From the NCBI GenBank assembly GCA_001557505.1, contig LSAX01000004.1, positions 1,240,001-1,304,000 on the forward strand: a stretch of 64,000 nt of DNA, read 5' to 3'. Below, piece after piece: positions 46,051 through 59,966 of the stretch. The translations under genes were made by a program, and so were the position numbers. The first letter of the stretch is position 1, and each line of letters begins with the position of its first letter. The DNA is from Reticulascus tulasneorum (lineage: Eukaryota; Ascomycota; Sordariomycetes; Glomerellales; Reticulascaceae). The notes below the pieces were generated by a model. The model had not been told where the DNA came from and ran no database searches. It saw nothing but the letters and a program-made list of their open reading frames with translations.

Positions 46051-48336
46051 CTAGTGGTGCAGAGAATGAGGTGTCACCGCGCGTTGTGGCATCGAGACCA
46101 CTCCAATCTCGTCCCTTTGGTCCGCCGAACCGAGACGCGAGTTGTCGTGCCCGCAATAAGAACTGTCGTTCTCCTCATTCATGATGAATGAGCGCTTGCT
46201 TGTCTCATCATCCGATGGGCTGATGCAACCCTTTCCCTTGATCGCTCGGACAAACCATGGAGCCGGCCCACTACCCTTCCAGGACCAATACTCCTTCATA
46301 TCATACTCGCGAGGCTCAATTCTTCCTCCGCTGACCCAGACAGTGAGAGCAATCAGGCCATTGAGAACCGTGTAGACAAAAACACCTCTGAAGACATTTA
46401 GCGTTTGTAAATACCATCTTCGCGCGTGGAACTTACGCAATAAGACCATAGGCCACACTGTAACTGAAGGGAATAAAAGTCATCACCACGAACGACGGGA
46501 GAACATCGCCAACATATCGCCAATTGATCTGAGTGATCTGTCGAATCATCATGCAGCCGACCTACTCCGATTATTAGCGCCTCAATCTGCATACTTGTGA
46601 TGTACTAGATATCCTTGTCTTACCAGAATCAGTGTGCAACCAGTTGCCCAAGGCGGTATGGAGGCAAATATTGGCGCAAAGAATATTGAGATCAGGAAGC
46701 ACAAGCCGGTCACCATGGCTGTTAGCCCAGTGCGACCACCCTCTGCAATTCCAGCGCCGCTCTCAATAAAAGCCGTAACTGGGGAGCAGCCTAGGAGTGC
46801 TCCGATGGAGATGCACCCTGCATCACAGCAGTAGGCAATGGTTGATCGAGGAAAGTCGCCGTCCTTGGGATCCACCACTCCGCAGAAACGGACCATGGAG
46901 TACAGGGTGGCCGTGGCGTCGATGATATCCACGTATAGGAAGGTAAAGAGTGCGAGGGCAAACTGCGAGCCGTTCTTGGTAACACCCCAATCCAGCACGT
47001 TGAGGGTGTTCTTGATCGGATGGAATGAGACGACGTTTTTGAAGAAGTTGAAGCGCATATCTCCTTCTTCGGTGTAAGGAAAGTAGGTGATCGCAGTGTT
47101 TCGGCTACAATCGATCAGCAATGCAGAAGCAGTCGTGATTTTGACAGACTTACGGCCAGGACAGTATCGAAACTAGAGCGATACCTACAATAAGGGCATA
47201 CTTGACTCGGAAGGACATCAGAAATGCCGTCACAATGCCCCCGGCAAAGATGGCAACCCACATCTGCCCCTTTGTATAAGTTTGTGCTCCTCGTTTGTTA
47301 ACAGATCAGTCTCCTCGTACCTTTGGGTTAGACATCAGTCCACTCTCGCACATCTGAGTCGTCTTGTTGATCAGTTCCGGGGGGCATCCTCCGATCGCCA
47401 ATGGTGTCGCGTTATAGCCTCCGGTTATGGCCCCAATACCGGCTGAGTAGGAAAGGCCGATCTCTGTAAGGAATAGACCAATTCCAACTCCTGTCGCAGT
47501 CTTGATTGTTGCAGGGATCAGCTTGACCAGCCACTGTCTCATTCCAGTCAAGGCGAGAAAGATGAAGATGAGTCCTTCAACGAACACTGCAGTCAAGGCC
47601 ACCCGGTACGGGATTGCTCCATTTCCGTTTGGACCAACAACTTGGAAGGCGAAGTAAGCATTGAGCCCCATTCCTGGACTGTGGATTTCTCAGCGGATAT
47701 CAATATAGCAGATATGTTGGACACCTACGCCAGTGCGACAGGAAGGTTCGTGAAGAATCCGAAGACTATGCTAGCAAGACCCGCAATAGCCGCCGTTGCG
47801 GTGATCAGATCTCGTCTCATCTCTGTGCTCGATCGTCAGTCAGCATGCAAAAGAACGACAGTCTGTATAGCCTACCCTCTTTGCAGCTGGTGTACGTTTT
47901 GATATCATTGCATAACATTCGATCGGTCTCGTCACAATGGCAAGTGCCTCCAGTCTGTGATAGGATTGTGGCCAACTTGCTGTCAGCTACGAGCCGCCGA
48001 CGTGCTCAAGGACGGATCATCTGCTTACATTGACGGCAATAATGTATGCCATAGTCGCGAAAGTCGTAGCGCCAGCACGAATCTCTCTCCCAAATGATGA
48101 ATTTCGGATTTCCTTGGGCTGGGAGGCGTTAGCATTATCATCGACTACCGACCCGTACGCGAGGACACCAAGGAATGAGTTACATGGCCGCTCCCTTCGA
48201 GTCTGAATATGCGTCCAAAAGTTGATGTTGATACTGTTCTATCGATACGTTTGAAGAAGCCGTGCGCCTTAGAGTTGGCCCGGCCGATGGCGGTCTCATG
48301 GCCCATCGGCGGGTCGACATGTTCCATTCGTTCCAT
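46051..48336 (-). CDS. azgA: AzgA-type purine (adenine/guanine/hypoxanthine) permease
   Basis: Nine exons (minus): 48336-48184, 48118-48029, 47975-47876, 47822-47729, 47678-47321, 47263-47154, 47104-46624, 46561-46437, 46387-46051. They give 615 aa, close to the family length (about 580). AzgA carriers import purine bases across the plasma membrane with protons and belong to the NCS2/NAT-like fold. Diagnostic segments are FRLEGSGH (about 44-51), EIRAGATTFATMAYIIAVN, LPVALAPGMGLNAYFAF, TATGVGIGLFLTEIGLSYS, SWPRNTAITYFP, FLYVDIIDATATLYSM, GALLGCSPVTAFIESGAGIAEGGRTGLTA and FIPFSYSVAYGLIAG. The N-terminal 43 residues and C-terminal 90 are hydrophilic and cytosolic. The exon-3 acceptor is AAG because a CAG lies too near the branch site. 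Exon 6 could instead begin 6 nt earlier. No uric-acid or purine-catabolism gene adjoins it. Confidence 0.93.
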
Positions 48337-51300
48337 CGTCTTTGTAGTTTTCGAAAGGAATGTCTCGCAGGAACATGCACCAGGTCCAAGAAGAGAAAAT
48401 GGGGGCAGCCGTTTCCGTTGACACAATGTTTGTCGACCAAGGGGTGGGCGGATGGAGGTGAGGTGGTGACGGGAAGATGAGGTGGTGACACGAAAGGATC
48501 AAAGAAGAAGGTCGGAGGGAATGGATTGAAGATACTGTCTCAAACACTTTGTGCGAGCTTGCCTTCTAGCTCCGTAGGGACTGTTGGATAAGATACCTTA
48601 GGTATTCAAAACCAGGAAGGTGGTTGGTTAGTAATGAATGTCTCTGTTGGCAGGTACGAACCCGGGAGATGCATTTATTATATCGGAAAGATCGGGGGTG
48701 GTCGATGCTACGGTGCACCTGGCAAAGCCGGGGAGAGATGTGCAACGAGTTTGCCAGAAGAAAACCTACGAGGATCCGATGGAGGCATATGAAGCAGGCG
48801 GATGATCAATATCAGTGAGATAGAAGGCAGACAAGTCCCCAGTTAGGTTGGGTTGCCACGTTTATTCCAAGACCATTTCACAAGTCCCTCAGCCTAGTTA
48901 CTCTTCCAACCGAATACTTTCCTCGTGCCTGTGGAGATGGAACGAGTGTACGGTCGGTCACTTACGGACGTTGCGTGCGAGGCGAGGCGACTGCTCAAGA
49001 TGCTCCACCAACCGAACTGCCACTATTGATATTCGGGACGAAGACAGATGAGTGGTGGAGGTCGGGGGGGGGGGCTAGAAGAATATCTCTTGACGCCACC
49101 AAAGCCATAGCAGGCATTGGGTTCTCTAATACGGAGTGCATAGTGTCCTGATGTGCATCAAGTTGCTAAAAGGATCTGATCATGAAATTGGGTGATACTA
49201 GGTACGCTGAGGGGGCTGAAGTGGACCACAATCCTTTCTCATTGGCCACACACACACCGGTCTAGACTCGATATATAGGCTGTTACTTTAGAAGCTCGTC
49301 TTCACATCTCTACACTATCTAGTAGTTAGCTCACAAGCCAGATTACTACTCTTGACAGGAGAACCGTCTTCTACTACCCACCCACAGGTTCTGTGTCATT
49401 GCTGTGCCTGCATCTTCGGAAGACGCTAACGCAAAGGCAATGCACGAATCTCAACACAACTCTCAAGGCAGACACACATTGACGCACCTTTTCTTCCCCT
49501 ACCATCGTCTCTCTTAAACAACGATCTAAACCGCCCTCACTAACGGCCACGTCCAACCCGACCCACCAACAGCAATGCCATCACGTCCGCGGCCCTGTGC
49601 CTGTGTTCGGAGCACAACGGGGCAAAGTTTGGCAAACACCCAATATCGAGTCTGCAACTTCCCTTGCCCAAGTGCCACCCCACAAGCGAGACCCGGCAAC
49701 AAACTCCGTGATAGGGCGAGTGTGTCTGGCTTCGCGGCCTGTCGCATGAGACATGCGGGAAATTTGTCAAGTACCGAGATTTAGGAGGTGACTTGCTAAA
49801 TCGTCCCTCTACCCTGGCAAGCCCCCCTCCCCCTCCAAACTTTGCTTTTTATTGCGAGGGCATTGGCCTTGTCAGACGTATGCCGTCATCGGACCATGGC
49901 AGGGAGGTTTGCATCGTCTTCAGCGGGGGGCTATCCCGAGCTGAGACATGAGCCTTATGAATCGCAACTAATACTTAAAAGATCTCTAAAGCACACGCTC
50001 CAAGAGAATTAACCCCTCGCTAGGACAGGTGATTTAAGGCCACTGCACATGGAAAGGACCATGGCTCTGGACACGGGTTTGCCTCATTAGCGTGGACAGC
50101 TACTCGGCGGTCAGATTATAATGAACCATCGAACCCCTGGCTATGGGCTTGTTCACACGTTGGTTGGACACGCCTAGATTCATATCAAATCACGAAAAAG
50201 GCTCATCTCCATCCACAAGTCCAGCGACTCGGGAGATGCCAGAGGACTTGGCCTGTTGACAGGGTTCTGGAAGCATAGATTAAACCTAATCAGGCATCAA
50301 GTCGATCGATTCTACTTGACAAGGAGGCAAAGGGGGTATCAAGGCTAGAAGGAATCCGCGGGTCAACAAATCCCGATGTTGGCGTGATTAAGGATTAGAA
50401 AAAGCAAAGAGAAGATGGGATGATTGCTGCCCATGTCTGTCGATGTCCCCTGCATGAAGTCTTCGTAGTTCAGCCTCAAAGAACAGAGCGGCGTCCCAAA
50501 TATCCATTCGGCCTTAAGCTGGCTCGCAGTGAGTGGTTGTAGCCCCTGGCACGGCCCAATTGGCGGCACAAACTCCAGCTGAATGAGTGCCCTGGAACCC
50601 CTGCATACCAGGCACGGCTTTTGCAAGCCAGGAGGCTTGCCAGGGTCCGTGGGGTTCCGTTACAAGGGTTTCCACGCCAAAGGGGGCCTGGACTACACTG
50701 TGATCAAGGTGTCCCCCAGATCGTCAGTGCATGCCCCCACTCGATCTTCGCTTAATTCTCATCCCAGCGCAAATCATATTTTGTTCCCCGACTTCAAATC
50801 ATCTAGGATGCAGCTCGGAAAAGTGGTCACATTCAACGGAGACGGCGGAGACGGCACCTCTCCAGCCAGCCTCAAATGACGCCAATGGCTCTCGGTGTCT
50901 GTCTTGCTAATCGATCTAGCGGACATCCTCGGGTATCCACCACCCCAGTGTTCTTTGCACGGAACTTGCCTGATCTCCTCGTGCACTCCTCTCTAGCCCC
51001 TGCTCCTTGAGGGAACTCAACTCCCTGTCCTTGAGGCCACAGTGAAGTTGTCCCGGTCCCAACGCGCCGGATCCTGCGGTATTTCCGCTTCTTGTGCATG
51101 ACAGAAAGTCGTCTTGTTTGATTGCCTCTACGCCGTATGGGCACATTTCCCTGTCAGAGCCCCATCCATGTACGGACATACGCATGACAGGCCCACTTCG
51201 GCTTATCGCCTGTCCGCAAGGACCTTCTACTTAATCTTCCTCGGGAGGGCCAAGTAGGGGATCGAGCGGTGGAAATGCACATCTGATAGATGTCAATCAA

Positions 51301-53188
51301 GTTCCCAACGGGAGATTTAGTGCGACCTCTTTGCCGTTGGTCTCACCGTCCAGATGACATCGATAGGAAACGCATGGGGCAGCAGAAGGCATGTTGCAGG
51401 AGTCCTTAGTGATGAAGCGCCAAAAGATTGCCAGATTAAGCAAACATCCATCCGATGCCAGATCGATTTTCAGCTCAAACAAAACGACCTTGGTCCTGGG
51501 CCCATGTGGCTTGCATAAGTGTCGTTCCGGCACTCTTGCCAGACAAGCCGCTATTCCTCAGCCAGGCAACCTCCCATGCGAACTAGTAAATAGTGGCAGA
51601 TTATGGTACGATATTTTGCCATTTGCCATGTGGCCAACAGTCCATGCTTTCGACGCGACGGCACACGTCCAAAGACTCGCGGCACATGATTAGGCGTGCG
51701 CCCGCAAACCCGCGTGTCGGAAGTGAGCATAGGACATTGGGGTACGCCATGGCACGTCTGGATAAGATGAGGCATCTCAGCTGCAAGGAGGAAGAGTTTT
51801 TTTTTACGACGAGGTCGACAAGAGAGCCGGATCTCTGTCCTCTCCTCTTGACGTTTCACAGTCTTTGTGACTGCGGCCACGCCTGCCTCCACGTCGCTTT
51901 TGCATCACTCGAAATCTGCGCACAGTCAGTGACTAGTGAACCGTATCGGATAGGGCGAAGGAAAAAGAAATATCACTTCCCCTTGCTAAGCTTCGATTTA
52001 CTTTGTAGATCAGAGTCGAACTACCCAGATCCAGGGCCATGGAAGGGAGGCAATACCGGCCCAGCGCCACATGTCTTGCGTGACAGCGCAGTTCCTAAAC
52101 TCAAGACACCATTCGCACGGGCTGGTTCATCTCGATAAATGGCGTTGTGAGGGAGCACAGATTGACCAAGGAGCCGGATCTGCGCCGGCACCAGATCCTG
52201 GCAACATACCGTAGGTAAGTACGGGCGTACAGGGCAGCAAGGGACTGTGAGCGATACACCGTATCCAAATCGACTGAATACACAATTGATCACAAGCTAT
52301 CGATTTGCCCTCGACAGAGTACAAGTGTTGACCGTGACCCCCCATTTATGTCCGAGCAACCTCCAACCTGCATTCGCTCTCTCTCTGCTTCGTGTACTAC
52401 GCACATATTCAGCTGGGCCACTGAACATAATCTGAGCTAACGCCACCAGACTTGGATCTTCTTTGGATAGGTACGTACGTTAGTAGGATATTGCTCCCCA
52501 AGTCCGAAGTCTTCCAGTGCCCTGATTCCAAGTGGTCGTATTTTCATCCCTACCACGTTCTAACCTTCACTCGTAGTCGGCTCTTTCCCTTTGATAACTG
52601 CCACCTAAAACCAACCTCTTACACTACACTGCTAAGATTCTAAGTAAGGTACCTAGGTGGTGCTGCCTCACAAAGCGGAACTACCTAATCCAACCGTTCC
52701 TTCCCTGAAGCACTTTTACAACTCGAAACAATTCCGAGGATTAAGGATCCTCCCTCATCTCGCATCTGCCCGGCCTTTTGCATCTCTCTGTCCAACTCCC
52801 CTGCAACGTGCCTTTTCGGTGTCGAGGGGAGCCATCGAGGACCTTGATTGTTTCACCGACCATCAACATCTGCGACTTGGTATTCTTTCACCGTATCATT
52901 ACCTGGTTCTCACTTTCCTTCAGGCCGCCAACCGCCTACATTCGTTGGTCAGCCGGAGACACCAGGCTCCGATATCATGAGTGATTTATTTCTGAATCGA
53001 TCGAAGCGATTTTGACCACGACACGTCTCGAGAAACAAAGAGCGTTCAACAATCGAGAATCGTCGATAATTTCGAGCTAGACTGAGATATTCCAGACGGA
53101 CTTTTGTCTTTGACCTTTTCTCTACAATTACCATCCCTGTTTACACTCAACCTCGAGTCGAACCCGGGTCGATCACCAACCCCCAACA
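48337..53188. other. 4.85-kb intergenic region between divergent genes
   Basis: Permease promoter at the left and a long leader of the methyltransferase-like gene at the right. It includes a G12 run (49063-49074) and TACGTACGTTAG and GGTACCTAGGTGG motifs (about 52471 and 52648). ORFs up to 181 codons (for example plus 51593-52138) have no domain, no conserved start and overlap others on both strands. No gene recognised. Confidence 0.5.
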
Positions 53189-55202
53189 ATGTGGGAAGTA
53201 GTGTGGACAGATCCCGATAGGGAGTCGCGGAAGGAGCACCGAGAGAGAAAGGCAGTTGAGAAGCAGCAAAAGGGTAGGAACCGAGCCGCTCGAGACTCCA
53301 TGTCCACTGGAAGCTCGAGCTCATCAGCTGCCGAGAAATCCTTTGGCTTCTTCGGATCTAAGAGTCTTAAGAGGACCATCACCCCCTCGAACTCAAAGTC
53401 GCCTGTGACGACTCTCCTGGCAACCCCCACACACGATATCAAGACTCGTCGAGGTTCTTACTTTGGGAACCACTCTGTTTCTCAGCCGTCTGACACATCT
53501 ACCGACTGCGTCACGCACCGTGAACAAAACTTTGGGCCGCATCAGCTCGCGGAGTCCTGCATAGACTCCCCTACTTCTTCATCCAGAGGTATGCTATCTC
53601 ATCCAAGAATGTCTTCCACAGCTCACTGATGGTAGGGTTTATAGAATCCGTCTTCTCTAGGTGGACCGACAGCTCCATGTTAGCTGCGTCTCCATGTGCC
53701 ACCTCTATCACTGATCGATCAACAAAATCTGCGGCACTCGTCCAGACCCTCGGGCCATCTTCGTTTATCAAACAGACTACAGAGATCTCTATTGTCCCCA
53801 AGACCGCAGAGAACAATATCACCGGAATGATTACCGAAGTCACCATCTCGGCAGATCCGGTTAAAGAAGGACCCCCCACGCCGCCAAGTTCTCCTAAAGA
53901 TCCGTAAGTAATCTTCTGCACATTCTAATCAGTAAGTAGTCTTCCCATATTGATTGTTTCATAGGTTCTTTTCGCCTCCAAGACTTGATACGCCAGTGAA
54001 CTTGATTCCGGGGCCAAAAAGCCCGCTAAGACGGCCAGCATCGCCATCATGGGTTACCAATTTCAAGCCGAACAATCCTGATGCGTGGAAGCCGCCAGAC
54101 GCGTGGGATTGCGGTCGGAGCCAGGAAGCTCATCCGCAAGTATTCGAAGATATCACAGAAGAATCAAATGACCTTGGGGACGGCTCATGCATATCACTGG
54201 ACCTGAATGGAATGCAGCGCGAGATCAAGAGAATGGCTGCTGCTAGCCATGGCATCATTCTATTGCGGTTGAAGGAAGAGTGGGGCTGCTCGGAAGATGC
54301 CAATCTTTACAAGGAGCTCGAGATGGAGAAGAAGAGATGGATGCTTTCCGCATTGCACAACATGGATCAGCCAGTGGATACTGACCCGACGAAGTATGCC
54401 CCAATGAAGATTACTTCGGCGAATGCAAAGAAGGTCCTCGCTCTGTACGAGACCCAAGGTACGCAAACATTTCAACGCCAAATCTAATGGAATCTCTAAC
54501 CGGTATCTAATAGCAACCACATCGTACTTGGCCGCTGTACACCACAACAAGCAGGTTTATCATCTATCATCGGCTCCATTGTCTCACGAACTGTTTCCCA
54601 ATATTCACCCAGTACTAGCTCCCGCAATCTCATCTTCGGCTTTCCCTGTGGCACAACAACTGTTCGGTGCCGTTTACTCTCTCGGACTTCCAGCCCTCCT
54701 CGCCTCTTCTGAAATCCCCAGCGTTCTGAAGAACGTATACCGATGTCTCGCTGCTGGCGGTACTTTTCACATAACGTTGATCGACCCCATGCCGCACGCA
54801 TCTAGCCTTGGTCCACGAATGCGAGCTTGGCTCGAGGAAAACCTCATGCTCAACCTAGAACGAAACTTCCGCTGCACGAATCCGACCAAGCTGTTTCCTA
54901 TCTGGCTCGCCGATGCTTCACTCCGTGCTGAGGGCAGTACCATCACCACGGTCAAGTTCTTCGCCGAGACGAGCAAGGACAATGGTCAAGAAACCCACAC
55001 GCCAGACGCACCTCAGTCGGTCGATAGAATCGTTAAGCAGGATCTTCGATGCTACGTGGGAAGGATGCTCTGGAGAGAGGTGTGGGGAGGATATATCACC
55101 GCAAACAAATGGTGGTGGGAAGATCCAGAATGCATCGATGAATGCCTGGAGTTTGGGACATTCTGGGAGTTCAACCTTATTGAGGCTGTCAAGGATGCCT
55201 AA
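53189..55202 (+). CDS. Methyltransferase-like protein with disordered N-terminus
   Basis: Exons 53189-53588, 53645-53903, 53965-54458 and 54514-55202 give 613 aa. The first 260 residues (MWEVVWTDPDRESRKEHRERK ...) are Ser-rich and disordered. A helical middle holds DLNGMQREIKRMAAASHGIILLRLKEEWG (about 290-318) and MEKKRWMLSALHNM (about 335-348). The C-terminal 200 residues fit the second half of a SAM methyltransferase: VYSLGLPALLASSEIPSVLKNVYRCLAAGGTFHITLIDPMP (motif V/VI-like), then a helical lid and a Trp-rich end (WREVWGGYITANKWWWEDPE, FGTFWEF). A canonical GxGxG motif is not visible upstream, so SAM binding is uncertain and the protein may be degenerate or split. Intron 1 may end 9 nt earlier (acceptor at 53635). 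Related fungal proteins are usually annotated as type-11 methyltransferases; the substrate is unknown. Confidence 0.82.
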
Positions 55203-58200
55203 TGGCAAACTTGCTCCTATGTCCGAACCTCGAAGGCAATTGTCGTTATGCGTGGGCTCATCCAAGACCCTCGTAACGAATCGAAGTGTACGAGAACAAG
55301 ATGCTGCGGAATATACGAAAGCAGCAGCATCTCGCGGATTGGAGAATGTCAATCACTTCATAATGAACGGCGCTGGCGGCAGAATTCAATTCAATATACC
55401 CCACAAATAATACGGATTTCGATCCAGGAATTCACTTGTTGTGCTTTGCTCTTACTCCTGGTTTCTTGATCCTCTTTTCGTCGACCCAACTTTGCGGTTG
55501 CCACTATCTACTCCTATATTCCCGTTTCTTTTGATTGATGGACTAAGGGCGGGCGCGAGCACCAAATGGACCTTCAGGAGATCCATGCTTTCCTTGTAGA
55601 CATTGTTAGGACTGAGAACCATGGGTGGCGTTGGCAGAGTTCGAGCAGTTGCGGGCCTGTGAAGCTTCACTGTATCTATGCTTGACAAACTAGTAAGAAA
55701 TACAAACAGCTATTGCAGCTTATCAACCTTGCCATTAAGCACTGTGAGATCTTTCATAACTACTACGGCGAAACATCGAGAAGCCGTTGAGAGCTGGCAG
55801 CCAAGATATGCCAAGCCGTTAACGTCATCGTGATTGCGAAGATCCAAGCATGTTGTGAGAACGTTTCCGCACAGAGATACCAGAGAGATACATATCTAGA
55901 AACCAGAAGTTGAACGATCTACCATCATCCCGCCGTCACATCGGGTCACATGAGGCAGGAGAGGGTGCGAGGTCCGATCTAGATGATCGAGATATCACTT
56001 TTTTCTGTGTTTTCTTGGGATACCGTTGCCGGACGAACCATGGCGCGATATATGGGGTACAGATGGACAAGACAGGATCGACTACAGATGTTCGTGTTTA
56101 ATATAACGTCTTTTGCCTCCCCGACTGCTCTCCAAGTGATGGAGGTTGCAGTCACGTTGCCTCTCGATGCTGCACTGTCTGACTTTGCTGGGAACTTTTT
56201 CGTCAAAGCATTGCCTGTCATCCATCCCGTTCCCACCTTCTCGTGAGAATTCTGCGTCACAGCAGACCGAGTAGGGGGAAATCCTGCGTCACCGCAGCAT
56301 CGTCTCGAGGTCTTTGTCTATGGCGTACGACAAGTAAGCAGAGCAGCGCAGCGCACACCACACCTCCCATCGGCGATGATGCCTAGTGTGCGCTCTTGAA
56401 GATCACCACCTCCCCCAGCCGGCCTCGATCCCGCGGTCTCACACCCCCACCACCGCCGTGCACCTTGCGCACCTTGGCCGACGTCAAAGGGAGTCCGAGT
56501 CCCCAGCCCGAATGCCAATCCCGGATTTCTCGAGTTTTGTCCCCCCTTTCTTTGCCCTACGTCCAACCCACTACGACTGCTCCGGGGGTTGGTTCATCGA
56601 GTTCCTAGACAAGGCCCTTGTGGTTCCCCGCATGAATCTCCAATCTTTTGGTGGTGTTGGGGAAAGTTGCCCCCCCTCCCCGGGGCGGCGGGTACCTGGG
56701 TTGTGTGTACATTGGCCACAGAGCGTAAATACATGAAGCTCAATCCATTTCAAGTTACAATGTGGCGTTCAATCACATCTGATTGACGGCTGCAGGACGA
56801 CTAGGATTTTCAACCTGTCAAAAGATAGACTCTTTGGTGACGAGGTACCCGTGCAATGCCGCACGGCACTTGCAGTGATTAAAGGGAAGGATCTCCAACC
56901 TGGTCGAGAGAGGAGAGAACCAAGCTCAAATGCAATACTACGTAATCTGTGGTACTACCGTAGTAGGCTACAGATGTGAAAGTGGTGAGTGGTAGTCAGA
57001 ACCATCGGTAACAGTGTTCTGTAACGGAAAATGGTCGCTTGGGGTCGGATTCGCTGCGACTTTGTTGCCCTCTTGGGCATCCTCCCACCGAAAGGACCGA
57101 ACTTTCAGGAACCCTGGGCGCAAATCGGACCGTTGTGACGTTTTTTTTTACTGTGATTATGTAGATCGTTTCAAAATTCGGACTCATTATGCATTTTATA
57201 ACCAGGGGAATTGTGATTACTATGTCAGCGAAAGAAATGTAACATAAAAAAAACCTAAGAATTAGGAGAGAAGAAACACCGAGATACTGGGTTCGTGGTG
57301 GAACGGCAGAGAAGTAGATCCACATTTCCGTCGCCTCTGGGAGTTTTTGCTACTGTGTGGGTCGACGATGAACAAACTCTCCTCCAGATGGGAGAGGGAC
57401 CGTGCAAAAGGCTGCACCCAATATTCGACTACAAGTGGCTGAACTCGGCAGGCGCTGAGAGGGACTATCAAGCAATTGGCGACGCCTTCGTACCCAGCCA
57501 CCTATATGAACGCAGTACACGTGCTTGATAGATAGCTGCTCCCTTGGGGATTGGCAGATCAACAAGCTTTGTATGCACACCGATTCTGTCGGTGGCAGAG
57601 CCAAGACACGGGGGGCTTCGCGACGTGCGTCTCCGCCGCCACGAGACACCGATTCGTGATTCTCGGACCGGCATCGTGGCAACATGACCAACCTGTACGG
57701 GCGTAACTGGCGACGGCCCCTCCTTCTTCAACCCCCAAATCAGCTATAATTCGGCACTCTTATCGCCCACCAGGGGACTGGGAAACTGATGACATGCCTC
57801 ATTCACCGCTGCTGTCCGTGCTACCGAACCAAATGGGACTCCGTCTCGGTGAGGCATTATATGAGCAGCTCGTTAAGAGCTAAAATGAGAAATACAAAAT
57901 CTATAGGGATCTTCGATCCCATGAAACCCATGAACCGTAACACTGTATCAGTGGAAATGCAACGTAAACGAACAAGGGCAAGGGCAGGGAGGGACATTCG
58001 CTTCAAGGGCCTGGCTAGCCACCCTGCTCGCCTGCGTAGAGTGGTCCCTTGGTTGCGTGGTGCTGTGTTTCTGCGAACAGCAGGGGTTCGGAATATGGCA
58101 GGCAAGGACGACATAAGATGACATTTCGTCACCAAAATATGAGGAGGTCAAGGCGTTGTCAGGGTAGCTGTATTCGTCGCGCGTTCAGAGATTTGCGATA

Positions 58201-58928
58201 TCAGACCTTGAGATAAGAAAGAGCCTCTGCATGATCAGGTGCGACGGACCAAGACCGGCTCCAAATAAGCACCAACAAGCATGTGAAGTCGCACATGGCG
58301 TAGCATTGCATGCGAAGGAGCTTGCTCGTTCCTATCGGGGAAGTAGGAAACTCGGCCTCGACTTGCTATAGCACACACATTGGCGACGAGGCACGCCTGG
58401 GTTCTGTGCGACATTGAGGCCATCACCCTCGTCATTAAGCAAGCAGAGGCACCAACTGACCGTCATTCGTGTTACCTGCTGTCTGGTCTGGCCGCTCTCG
58501 CTTACTTAGCCCTTGCAACGGTGCATGAAGATACGGTGTACTCTGCCTCTGGACCACTTTCCCTGCCGTGTCCGGCCGGCTGCGTACCTGGCGCGCGGAA
58601 TCTCGCCGAAGCGGCACAGTGGGCGATTCGGTCGACCTGCAAGGTGAGGAAAAGGGGTCGCCTTTCACACCCTCTTGCTGTCGGTCAGGTTACCCACTAG
58701 GGCAGGACCCCTCCTTCTGTTGGTCAGAGCAACTTGAGGCCCCATGGCAAGGGGGACGTAGCCAGCCAATCGCGGCTGGAAGATGTGGGAGACAGAAAGA
58801 ATGTCAATCGAGGCTGTTCGTCGTCAAACGCGAGGGTATGTAGGCTGGGTAAGCAAAGGCCCGAAACGGGTAAACTAGAAAGGGGGATAAAGAATCTTAC
58901 GTAGTAGGGTGTTGTCCAGCGATGTTCT

Positions 58929-58952
58929 GGTGGTGGTGGTGGTGGTGGTGGT
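58929..58952. repeat. (GGT)8 trinucleotide repeat
   Basis: Perfect repeat in non-coding sequence. Confidence 0.9.
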
Positions 58953-59966
58953 CTTGACAGCACAACTACGTAAAGGTAGTAAAGGAAGAACTTTCTGGGG
59001 ACTCCGCCGACCTAGGTTTCAGGGAGGTGTATCGCCAAACTACCTTGGGTGGCAACTTCATGCCTGGTCCGTACCTAGTTGAGGCCTGCCCCCACTGTCG
59101 ATGGATCCTCTAACTAGGTGTCTATAGTTAGGTCGATCTACCACCGAAAGCGCCAGTGTAAAAGTGAGGTTGCGACACGCATGGATGGGGTTCCTCTAGG
59201 AGCATATGGCTAGTTGGAACGCATTGTTCAGTCTGAGATTGGTCGCACGATTGTCCTTTCTAGAAGGTGCTGATGTTTTTGGTTTACCAGGCTAGCAGCG
59301 CGCATGTACGGCAAGTGCGGCGAGGGGGTGTGTATTACTTCTTCCAGCCAGCCTCGTTGGGCGGCGTGGGTGTTCCGTAATGAGGTTATTCGTGGGAATG
59401 CGCGATTGGACACAGCGCACCGAACCCCTGATGACTGCGGACGACGAAAGGGCGAAGACTCGTAACGAACGGTAAGCAGTCACAAATGAGAGTAGACCCA
59501 GCCTCATCGGACCGCCATTCCCTTCTTCTGCGGATGAGTGCTCCCTCTGTTTTTGCGCTAAGTACGAACGCAGTATGCAGTGTGTAGTCAATTCCGAGGC
59601 CGAGGGGCCGATGATTCCCTCCCTATCTAAATTGAAAAAGAAGAAAAATAAACTGCTCGCTTCAGCATTGCCGATACCCGCAGGGTAGCAACAGCTATCG
59701 GTACCAGCACCGCTTCAACGTGGCATCGCTGGGTTCTCCGCGAAATCCACCGCTTCTCAAACACAGGGCATCCATCAATACCCTTCCACCAGAAATAGTC
59801 GGGATTCGCTGGTGGAGGTGGAAACAATATGGAGTACGGCGCAGTGACTAGTGCTCCCGTAAACCAAAAGTTGTCTAGGGCTGCGATATCTCATTTCCCC
59901 ACGAAATTACTATAACTCCCCATGTTGGTGCGCGATGGGTCTTCCTCCCCGGATCCCACAGTCCCA

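Noticed and set aside
48650..48672. GGTACGAACCCGGGAG as a minus-strand tRNA T arm
   Set aside because: The surrounding sequence gives no acceptor, D or anticodon arm.
51593..52138. 181-codon plus-strand ORF
   Set aside because: Composition looks random, other frames overlap it on both strands, and no family resemblance was found.
53156..53170. B-box-like GGGTTCGACTCG on the minus strand
   Set aside because: No matching A box or cloverleaf-forming flanks, so not a tRNA gene.
56386..56736. 116-codon ORF, Pro-rich
   Set aside because: Low-complexity sequence from C-rich DNA with no homology-like segments.
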